The notes below the pieces were generated by a model that worked only from the letters and a program-made list of their open reading frames with translations, had not been told where the DNA came from and did no database searches. This document shows positions 35,040-46,440 of a DNA stretch of 64,000 bases, one piece after another. Both the position numbers and the translations under genes were made by a program. The DNA is from Embiotoca jacksoni (Eukaryota; Chordata; Actinopteri; Embiotocidae). The DNA lies in assembly GCA_022577435.1 (NCBI GenBank), contig JAKOON010000023.1, forward strand, positions 124,001 through 188,000, written 5' to 3'. How positions within the stretch are numbered: position 1 is the first letter of the stretch; every line of letters starts with the position of its first letter.

Positions 35040-36320
35040 AGAGAGCAGAAAAAGACAAAATCGAGACAAAGACTAGAAGCAGATTTTGGACGATTGTTTC
35101 TTTTCTTGGTACTTGGTTGATGAGGTAAAGGATTCCATTTCCTTGGTTGTCTCCCTGTGAGGAAGACCTTCATACCAGAGCCACGGCCCTCAAAACAGAA
35201 GCGTAGCAAACTCACATTAAATGAGTTTCCACTGCTCTGTTCCCTGAAAAGACGAGCAGATTCCTTCAGTGCTTCTAGAGCCACAGATGGAAAAAGAGAC
35301 AGTATTAAAACGTGCAGTGGAATGTTTTTTTTAATATGTTGTACCACTGCAGTTTCCTTCTGTTGGCTTGAAGCAGGAGCCCCGAGTCAAGAGAGTGTCG
35401 CAGGGCGAGTCCCGGCCTGTCCACTGTTCTGTAAGCCGTGACTCACTTCCAACAAGTCGAGACTTCTCACCAGACATGAGGTGTAGCCCTGTACATGAGG
35501 GCTGTTGTTGAGTTTAAATGTGGTTCGGTAGCGAACAAACAACACTCTCAGCTCCAATCCAGCTAAAGAACTGCTCTTATTTTTCAGAGGAGGCGTGGAA
35601 GGATGAAATGCTGGCTGATTAAGCAAGCCTTTAAAACCTTAAATGGTGCGGACCAAACGGTGACTTAATTAGAACAATGAGTCGTTTTCCACGTGAACAT
35701 GATGAGATTAGTGTTCAAAAACATTATGTAAAGTTATGCCGTGCTGTAAACTAGGATTACCAAGCAGAAACTGTGTTAACACTGACACTGTAGACCATTC
35801 CAGCCTTTTGTACAATATACTGTATATTCTGCCTGAGAATTTGAATCGAACTAAAAAATATTCTTCACTGATTTAAATTTTCCTGTGGAGGTTTGGATGA
35901 TATGGAGTCATATTGACTACTTCTAAGACGAGAGGCATTGTTTTGTACATTGTATTTGAAGGAATGTTGTTTGTGTTTGCAGAAATGTACCCGTTACTGA
36001 TTTGTTGTGATAATACCTGTGTCCTTTTGACTTGAGTTTGTCATTGTAGATGTTCCTTTTTCTTATTTAAATACTGTAAAGAATCAATATGTATATTTCT
36101 GCTGCTTCCTGTTTGTAATTTATATTGTTTTTTTTGTTTTTTTTTAAGAGAAAATAACATTGTTTGGCCACAATGAGCCAATACAACTGATTTAAACTTA
36201 TATTTGTGTGTCTTGTCTTACTGTGTGCCACTTAGAAAGTATCCATAAACACAGTCAACTGAAACCTGAACTAAAAGACATATGTTGCACAAAAAAAACA
36301 GAATAATATAATAATAAAAA
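35040..36320 (+). other. angptl4: Probable 3' untranslated region of angptl4
   Basis: No coding exon follows the TAG at 35037-35039. The stretch is increasingly AT-rich and contains T-runs at about 36127-36146. A candidate AATAAA lies near 36313-36318. The true cleavage site could be earlier, so the right limit is a guess. Confidence 0.4.
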
Positions 36321-38572
36321 AACATCCGCAACAATAACTTTGTTTTGATTTATGAAATACAAGGTAATTAGCTTCAAATGGCAACCGCTACATTTTGGCA
36401 GATGAATTGAATTACTTGTTTAATTTAGGATTTAAACAAGAGGACATGACGGGACAGATTGTTTCTTTTTATGCCATTCAGTAGAAGTTTATCCGTGACT
36501 TGAATTTTCCATCGGCTCCAAATGATCCCCCTTATAAACAAATCAAATCTGACTCAACCACAGGCTCGAGCAGAACTAAACCACTTCATTTAGCCACACG
36601 TGGCAGCTCTCTCGTATCTTAAAAGACTTCAGCAGCTTAGTGATGTTACCTGGCAGCAAACTTTAGTAGCTTCAAGGTGTTAGCTTTATTCTTCAGTGCA
36701 CCACTTTCTACTTTCCCTTGTGCTTTCTGTTAATGTGCTTCTTCCGAAGTGATCCCCCAAGCACTCACAACTGGTTCAGGATCAACCTCTGTGACAGCTG
36801 ATCTACCGCCGTGTGCTGTGAGCTCTTCTAGGTCACGGTGTTTCCAGTGAAAGCTGGTGCCTGGTGCTCACGCAGGGGGTTGATTTTTAAAATGAGGGGA
36901 CATCACTTCCTGCAGAGAAATGCGTAAAGAAGAGTTGACTTTGTGACTTTTACGGGTCAATTATGGTCACAAATAGCTCTGTGACAGAACTGTTTTTCTT
37001 ACGTGTACACAAGTGTCCTACACGTTTCACAACTTACAATTCAGGTGAACAGCTTTAGACTGAATAAGATTAATACTGCTTTTATTTTCCATAATGAAAT
37101 GAATCTTCTCATCTCCATATCTGCCCCTGGAAAGGCTTGTTGTTGGGAATGATACAAGAAAGGGCAGCCCAGTCCCCGTTGTCTCTGTGGTGTTATCAGA
37201 TAGAGGTAAGACATCCCTCCCTATGGGATCAAAAAGGTTACCATGGCAACTGTGCTGTTCACAAAGGAAGGGGGCAGCAGGACCAAAGAGCATCTGGTGA
37301 CATGAGGGGAGGGTCAAATTAAGACTTTGGGTGTAACATTAATATAGAAAACTCACTCCAGATGGGTGTATTTGCTACCAAGATGGCCTGGGTGCATTCT
37401 GCAAAACATGAAACGGAACAACACGTGCTGCAAGCAACGTACGAGTTGAATGAAAAGACGGCAGTAAAAGAAAGCATGTGATTGATTCATACATTTAATC
37501 ATTATCATATACAAATTGTATTTCGGTGGTACAAAGCTGTTGTAAGACTCCAGTGCTCACCCTCCTGTTGTCTTTATTGCAGTAAAAAAAGGAAATACCA
37601 GCATGATCAAGAGTCAAGAGGTACTTTGGCAAATATAAATTATGTGTTAAGAAGGCAAGCAGACATCTCGAGCAATGTGATGTGAGGGGAGAAAGAAAAA
37701 ACGGCACGAAAATATCAATGAGCGGCTTTCATCAGCACTCATTAAAAAAATAAAAAATAAAAGTCCATAAAAATATTTGATTTTAATCAACACGCACTTA
37801 AAACAAGTGGACAGAGGAAGAGCCGTGATTTTCTTCCTTTCTTCATTATTACACAAACTGCAAGGTACAGCCTCACAGTATGTATGGATATTGCAACTCC
37901 GTGTGATTGGGATTGTGGTTGAGTGTGTGTTTATGTATCAGATAAACTGTCTTTTACATATGTACTTATAAGTATGTAAGCTCAAATCTGCAAATATGTG
38001 TATAGATTCCATTTTTCAATCCGTGAACTTTAACCCCGTTCCTATCGATGACTGAAATGAAGAAAACAGGTGGGGAAGGAGGGGGGCGAGGACAATGCGA
38101 TAACATTTGGCAAAAACCATGATGGCTGTAGAGATGAGTATGTAGGGGAGCGGAGTCAATGTGACACAGCCTGCAAATATTTCTCCATATGTCCTTGTCT
38201 TTGTTCAGCTTTCAGGGTGAGACACCAAATCTCTGTGCTCGTAAACCATACCCCAGACTGTATACAAGGCGGCGGCGGGGGGAGGGGGCAAAACAGAAAG
38301 AGCGAAAAGAGGAAAAGTACGGTGAAGAAGTGAGAAGACGAGTTCACAGGAGAGAGCGGCCTGTGGCTGCTGGGCGTCTGATGTGTTTGTCAATGTTGGG
38401 GTGAATGGTCGGAGACGTGTCGGACACGGATCGGAGACGGGTCGGAGACGAGTCGGAGACGAGTCGGCCGGGATGGGGAGGTTCGCGGGAGAATAAAGAT
38501 GGGCGGACAGTTGGGAGGGTAAAAGAGGACAGAGGGGAAAACTAGACTTCACTTCTCCCCTGTTGTCTCATT
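36321..38572. other. Intergenic, converging 3' ends of angptl4 and dpp9
   Basis: The two genes converge here. The right part (from somewhere near 37080 or 37570, where TTTATT on the plus strand gives AATAAA on the minus strand) is probably dpp9 3' untranslated sequence. No additional gene is visible. A short minisatellite lies at 38409-38474. Confidence 0.45.
38409..38474. repeat. 11-bp minisatellite near the dpp9 stop codon
   Basis: About six tandem copies of an 11-base unit, tcggagacgag with variants such as tcggacacgga and tcggagacggg, each containing CpG. It ends about 100 bases downstream of the dpp9 stop codon and so probably lies in its 3' untranslated region. Confidence 0.85.
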
Positions 38573-40061
38573 TCAGAGGTATTGTTGTAGAAAGTGCAGC
38601 AGCATTATCTCGTAGTGCTCTCCAGACTCGGGGCAGCGAATACTGTGACGCTCGTTGGGGTAGACCTGGAAAATCGAAACAGAGCATCCAATCGACATTA
38701 GAAACTTCAATTATGAGTTAGTGTAAGTGCATTAGATGTATGTAACTAATCAAATCTGCTTTGCAAAAATGCTATGACAGTCATACTTCTTCTTGACATA
38801 TAATCCAAATGACTGCATGGCATTACCTTTTTATTTATTTAGGTATCCAACTATCATTAAATATTACAATATTATAAGCCACTATAAAAAAAAAAAAACA
38901 TTTGCTTTGTAGAAAACTGAAGATTAAAACAGCCATTCCAGCAATTTGTGCAGTTTTTTTTTTTTTTTTTTTATACATGTTTGGATTGTAGACTTCCGCT
39001 CTTTACACGAGAAACAAGCCTCAGATACTTGCCTGAAGCTGGTAGGGCTTCCCAGCACGGATTATCTGAGACACCAGGAAATTGGTGTGGAAAAAATGCA
39101 CGTTCTCATCTAGAAATCCATGGAGAATGAGCAGACGGTTGGGCCTGCAATGACAAGGGTTACATGGTTACAGCGATTTGTTAAAATGAAGTCTGCTTTC
39201 ACAGGACAGGGAGGTGCACCAAGTCATTCTTGAATAAGATATGCTGTCCACTATTTGTAGGGTCTTAACTGGTCTCAAGAAACTTATAGAAAAGGTGGAA
39301 ATACATCAGCAACTCTGTATTTTGACTCGAGCCTCCAAGAGCGAAGCAGTGCTCTAACGTGCCGTTTGTCAGGTCCTCACCGTTTCCTGAGTCCCTAACC
39401 ACCGAAGCTTGTTCTTACCCGTCACCACGAATCTTAACACCCCACGTCTGTCGACCTAGTCTCTGGACCAGCTGCTTTTAGTGATTTCTCAATCCAGACT
39501 GGCACTCAGGGCCAACCTGGCTTTCTCACTGGCAGCTCCTAAACGTTGGAACAACCTCTCTCTTCAGATCAGGTCATCAGCCTCACTACCCGTATTCAAA
39601 TCTTAGTTAAAACATATTTATTGTCTCTGGCATTTCAAGATTACGCCCAATTTAGTTTTGTTTTTTACTGAATAATTTTCATAACTGTTAGAAGAAATCT
39701 CAACCCAGTGTTTTTAATTTGAAAGGTCATAAAAAGCATCAGTTAGCGAAATTGAAGAGACAAAGGTGTGGTTTGGCATGTGTGTTCATAGAGCACTGCT
39801 GGCAGTTAAAATGATGGAACGCTTCACGGGTCACATTTTAAGTCATTTATGAGAATGACTGAAATACGAGTAATAGATATAAAAAAAAAAAAAAAAATTA
39901 AAAAAAGGAAAATTCTCTGATTGTTTTTGGTGCACACATGTCTGACTGTTGGTTAACAGTAATATAACAGGAAGTGTATTTATTTTTAATAAACAAGTAC
40001 ATAAAGTATGATAGAAATTCAAATCCCACACAAACAGACACTCTTGCCAACTCAAGTATAG

Positions 40062-40101
<40 letters not shown>

Positions 40102-41617
40102 GCGTGCGAGTCTACTGACTCGCTGGGCAGCTTGTCCACGTGCAGAGCCACAGATCCCTCCTCGTAGCCCTGCTGGTTGTTCTCAGGCACGTCCATGTAG
40201 CGCTCTGTGTAGCCCGTGTCGTAGGCCATCCACACGGTCACCGGGGCACCTGCAATGGCCAACTGACAAGGACACACAACACAATATTGTGTAATGAGCA
40301 GGACTGAATGACAAAAAAAAAAAAAAAAAAAAAACTATCAGAAGAAAAGTGTCAACTCTATATAGTACAGGAGGAAGCTCATAGTTTGGATTTACTGTAC
40401 GTGTTGCTGGAAAACCAGTCCGAATAATTCTACAGAATATCCATTTTATATCCGGATGTTACGGTTTTGTTGGATATACAATACAGCGAAAAGAGATAAA
40501 AATGTGACTCCCCAGCACCAGACATCCCAAAGAGGACTGGCCAACACATTGTGCAACACAGACACCATGTGGATGCAACGGGCAACTGCCTCACAAACTC
40601 AAGTTTTGAGAAGCAGCACCTCAGGAATTACATACATTTTGTCATCTGCCGAAGTCCAGGAGAGTCTGTTTTTTTTTTACACCTTAATAGTTCATCATTA
40701 AAGGGTACAAGGACACACACATAGCAATAAAATCCTTGAGTCACATTCATAATGTGATTCATATGCAGCCATGAGAACATTGGAGTTGGTCCGTTTGTAT
40801 TTGAGGCTGTCGCTGACGAACTTTGGAGGAGCTTTGATTTGTACATGCTTTTCATTAATGGTGTCCAAAGAGTCTCCCCACTGTGCTTGGAACGGGAGGG
40901 CAACAAGGTAGGTGCTGCTCACCGACGTGTACCCTAAAATTATTGCACATTATAGTTTAAATGGAACCAAATTCAGGTCCGCTGTCCACATTCAAAGACT
41001 TTATTTGGTCCAGTCATGCGGAAACCACGAATTGCCGGTCATGCTGACCTACATGGAACATTCTGGATATTTGGACACAGAAAGTATAAATTGGCCATTG
41101 GTCAGTGAAATTACACAGGGATTTTTCTGCCTGACGGCAACAGCAGAGAGGGCTCATTGATGGAAAGACAGAGTGTATGATTTATCGATAACAGGGAGGC
41201 TACAGGACTCCTAACCTTGAAGATGTTGGGTCGCTGGATGAGGCCCATGAGAGAGAGGAAACCACCATAGGACCAGCCATGGATGGCAACACGGCTCAGG
41301 TCCACAAAGTTAAACTTCTCCGCCACGTACTGCAGCCCCTCCACCTGGTCTTCAATCTCCACCTGACCCTGGACGAGCAAAAGCCAAAGGTAGGCGAGTC
41401 AAACTGGTAGCGGCACGTTGTTTTTACTGCCACTGAATTCATTTCGTTATCTGACTCTTTCTCTACCATTTTGTTTTTCAGCGCTCCTTCGAATTCAAGG
41501 CCCCTCTGACAGGAACCCCTCCCATCGATGACGACCACGGCATAGCCAAGAGAAGCCAGCGTGTTCAGACGGAGGTACTTCATCCCCTTGAAGGAGTTGT
41601 TAACCAGCTGAACCTGA

Positions 41618-41661
<44 letters not shown>

Positions 41662-44600
41662 TTCTTCAAGATGCTTTTTTTTTATCTACACAGCAATACA
41701 GGTTCAAAGCAACATGTGGTGGTCACAAAGGGAAGGCAGGAGAGACAACAGCTCATGTGACATGATGCCCAGAGATCCAGCACAGACTGAGAGGATACAG
41801 CTACACACCTGTGGACCTCCGTACACAAAGAGAACAGTGGGGTGTTTCCTGCCAGGCTGCAGGTTGTGAGGCTTGTACACCATCCCATACAGTTGAAAAC
41901 CTGACTTCCCCGGAAAGTCAAAAATCTCAGGTGGATTGTAATCTCCCGGGCAACCTGGAAAACATATTAACACACGTGGTCACCGGTTACGCAGGCGACA
42001 AAACTGCCATATGTTGCAGGTGAAATCCAAGGGGTCCGTGACAAGAGACAAGACAAGAGATTTGAAAAGGAAAATTATGTTGTATGCAAATAATACTGAA
42101 ACCAAATATCTGATTTGTAAATTAGGATAATTTTTTGGTGTGAAAAGTTACTGATAATCTGGAATAAATACTGCAAAAATCATCTTTTAATATTGGGGTG
42201 CAGGGTTATTTTTCCTTTACATTTTAATACTAAAACTGTTCTGATTTCCACAGAAATTAGATTTTTCTGTAGCACTTTTCTTCGACATCCAAAACATGGT
42301 GTTTAATGCGTAGCAGAGCCCCATCATGCCCAGTAAATGTGTGGGAATCCCTGCACTGGTATCTCGGCTAACCTTTGACTCCTACTCCTCCACCAAAGCA
42401 AGAAACACTCATAAATGCCCAACAGGACAGTAAAGGACTGTCATTCCACAACTGGTAGCTATTAATTGATTATAAACAACAATCAACTCTGACACAGCGC
42501 ATGCTTGAGCACCACGTGATCTGATCGCTGCCAGAAATGTCTGGAGGACGCTGCTGGAGATCAAACTGACTGTCCTTGATTTAATCAAAACCAGAACACA
42601 ACCTTCCCCTTGAGACTTCACTCAGTTCAATTGATTGTTCCAAAAATATAACCAAAGATAGTTGGGCAACCTTCACACATGCCTTGTGTGATGTTTGAAA
42701 AATGTATATGGAGTGACTTTCAAATTCACTCCTATTGTTCGGTCCCTGATGAGCTCTGAAAGGTTGATCACAGCTTCAGTTTTATTCACTGTAATTTACA
42801 GTCTAGAAACACTGTTTGCTTTAAGGTTTCCCTTCTCTCTGAAGGGCCAACCAATCAGCAAACCAGTGTCAGTGGCTCAGTGTGAAGAAGTTGAAGTCAA
42901 GCATTTAGAGTGGAGGTAGACTTTCAGCACACATGGTGGTCAATGCGGCTTTATTAAAAGATGCTCGAATAGTTTCAATATTAACCCGAGGTCTACGCCC
43001 TGTAGGATGCAAAGACTGTAACCCATTATTATGGAGAAATGCCCACATATTCATAAACTTAAAACGTTGGGTTCAGCATCATGCTGAAGTTCTGCCATTA
43101 ATGTGATGAGGTCAAAGTGCTTCTTTACTTCATTTCAACATTTACACCTGACCTTCTGCCTTGTAAGAAAAACTGAGCATAAAAAAAAAAATCTGAATCA
43201 AATCTGTGTTCATTTAAGGTTTCATTTTTTTAACATCAGGACTGTAATTTATCATGAACTGCAAAACAAGTGAGTTAAGTTATTGTTCATAAATTTTAAC
43301 CAAAAACTATTAGCATTTAAAGACAACATTTAGTTTCCAGTGTAGCTGGTATTTTTTTTTTTAATTATCTGGGAAATTAATTAATCAGATGCTTAGAGCC
43401 ATTTTAAAACTCTGACTCTTGGCTGACTTCTCCTTTAGAGATGCAAGACTCCATAATGTGTTTGTCACAACAAAACACTTTTTGTGTACATAGGGGAATA
43501 CAGTTGGTGTTGGATACTATCCGTGTGTAAACACTACGGACAAGACGAAATGTGTCTCCGTATGTCAGCGAGGAGGATGACGACCGTTTGAGGTGGTTTA
43601 CTTCAGATTCTATTTACCTGGTGATTCCATCATGCTGGCCCAGAACTCGGGTACCACGTGTAACGGGTCACCTTCTGAGCTGCTCAGTTTGTAGACGTGG
43701 ACGCAGGGAGGCGTACTCACGTTACTGTAGTGGCTGACAAAAAAATCAAAGTTCTGCAGAGAGAGAGAAGAAAGAGAGGTGCCAAAAGTCATAAATATAA
43801 GGATATGGATGAGCTGTCATCATTTCCTTTACTCAGACATTTGTAAGTAAGTAGGTAGGTAGGTACCTGACTAACGGAGCAGCTATGAGAGAAGCCAGGC
43901 TTGGTTAGTCTGACCACATCTCCAGGTGACTCATAGCTGACCACGTAGAGGTGGTGCTCCAGAGGAGTGTCTCTGGTGCCCTGGAAGTACACCAACTTTG
44001 TCGCCTCGTTCACCCAGATCTAGCAGATAAGAATTTAAGAACGATGAAATCACAGCAGCACTTGTTGGCAGGCCAAGACATGAGAGTATCAGGTGAAGTG
44101 AATGATAGGAATGAATGAAGCCAATGAAACATCACCAGTGACATAATGACATCTTAAATAGTATATTTTTGCTAAGAAAGATGACTGTTAACTTTAGTGT
44201 TAATGCTGACCCCAAGAGTCTGTAAAAAAAAACAAAAAAAAAACATCCAGGCAGTTCAAATAATCAGCAAAGTCCAAAAGTATTAGGCCATGATGTTTTC
44301 TCACTATTTTTGTCTTCGGCACTTTGGTTTCCAATCAGTTTTTAAAGGTAGCAACAGGTTAACTTGGTGTTTTTCTGTGTCAACACTGTTTAATCACGTT
44401 CATAGCCTTACTGCGTGATCAATGTTCGATCTTTTAGGACATTATTATTCATAGTCCACCAGTTTTAGGATAAATTTGACAGCAAAATGTTCCTGAGGGC
44501 GAAACTGAAAATCTCCTGAAACAAGCGAAAAGTGCAGTCGGCCGGAGCACAAGCCTGACAGCACATCTCCAGGGAAAATACCAAGCGTCCGCAGATGTCA

Positions 44601-46368
44601 ATCAGTTGTAGACTTCAGGCATCGCAGCCCAAGTTGTGAACAGTAGTTGTAAACATCCTCAAAATAAAGCTGAGGGCCACAGCTTCAGGCTCATAATCAT
44701 TATTGAACTTCAAAATAAGTGTGCTGAAGTCAATACTTTTTTTGCTGCACTCTAAACAGCTGTATATCTTTCATACGTGTGATTTTGTGTTTTCAGCACA
44801 GACCGACTTTGTCTAACCTTAGAGCCATGTCTTGCCAGCACTTCCCACTCTCCACTGGTCAATGTAACCTCCTCTTTGATTGCACATTTGAAGTCTCCTG
44901 AAAAAACAACAACCAGATAACAAAATAGACATGCTCCTTGACATACAAAACATGTCTGACGTAAACCCTGACAGTTGAGTTGTGAGATCAAATAATACTA
45001 GCTTTAAAACCACACACCAACTGCACTGTGATACTGGATAATTTGATTTGACTATCTGATGTCAAATAAATGCTGAAGCATGTTCTAGTCTCTTACCCTC
45101 TACGTGTAGGTAGTTCTCTGTCCAATAGTAGCAGCCCGGTTGTAACAGGGACGTGATTTTATTCAGATGGCTGAATCCTGTTTTCGACTCATTTACCCAA
45201 ATGAAAGTGAACTCGTCTTCTGTCGTTTGAATAAAGGGATAGAATATATCATGAACCTGTGGTGAGAGAAACACAGTCAGTTACAGCAGAAAAACGTTAA
45301 AGCACTCACAATCGTAACACGTAAGCAATTGGAAATTTGTTTTAAGGTCAGCAAAGAGTGTCCCATGGGAAAAGATTTACGTTTATCCAGACGTCAGTGG
45401 TCTCTTCGTAGATTATGTATGGCTGTGTGTTACTGGTCACAGCCTCCAGGCTCTCCTGCCTCACAGCTGGGTCGTCTGTCACGGGGATGAAGAGGGCTGG
45501 AGGCAGCAGGACGAGCTGCAGCTTTCTCTGACTGCGGTCCAACAGCACTGCCCAGCCACTACGAAGAAACAGAGCAGACAAAACTTAAAAGATTGCTTTA
45601 TATTGCAAGACTGGTGGATTAAGGAAAGAACAAAAAAAACAAAACAAACAAAAAAAAACCATCTTCATTTACAGTCACCAATGCCCTTCAACTTCTCCTC
45701 TCATCATTAAAACAAACTACATGCCAGCTGACTGGAAGAAAATGGTATAACAGGAAGTGACAAGAGTTTATGGGAAAACGTGGTCTTACTATGTGAATTA
45801 TGTAAAATTAAATTACACGAGTTATATACAGCCTTACAGCTATAAGAGATTGATCCTATTATTATAACAGCATGTAAAAGCACGTATCTTTTATGTAACC
45901 GCTGTATTCTATATTACTGTCGTGGCCTGTTTCGTAAAGCAATGTCACTTTTATGATTTATTTTTATGACGTTTGAGAGCTAAAGTAATTCCAGCTTTAT
46001 CTGTGATGTGCAGTATATTTTATTATCATAGGAAGTGATTACATGTGAATTTTTTGCTCTGCAATTTTGCCACCAAAAAAATTAAAGTATTAAAAAAAAA
46101 AATTAAAAAAAATTAAAAAAAAACAGCTTTTGAGAAAAGCTGCTGTAAAATCAAGCAATTTTTTTTATGACAACAATCACAAAAAACTCGGTGAAAACCT
46201 GAAGGGACTGCCTGGTTTGTTTTGAACAAGATGCAGTCAATGTTTTTGATTTAAAACTCACTATTTGCCGTCACTCGTCCATCCTACTCTGGCGATGTAT
46301 TCTGTCCCAGGAAACAAGGAGGTGAAGGGGACGACCAGCTCTTTATCTTGAGTGCTCACAATCTGTCA

Positions 46369-46440
<72 letters not shown>

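Noticed and set aside
38409..38474. CRISPR-like regular repeats
   Set aside because: The units are 11 bp, directly adjacent without spacers, in a vertebrate genome; this is a minisatellite.
40698..40922. 74-residue open frame in a dpp9 intron, minus strand
   Set aside because: The sequence is fairly complex and could be a repeat relic, but I recognise no family and no flanking splice sites that fit dpp9.
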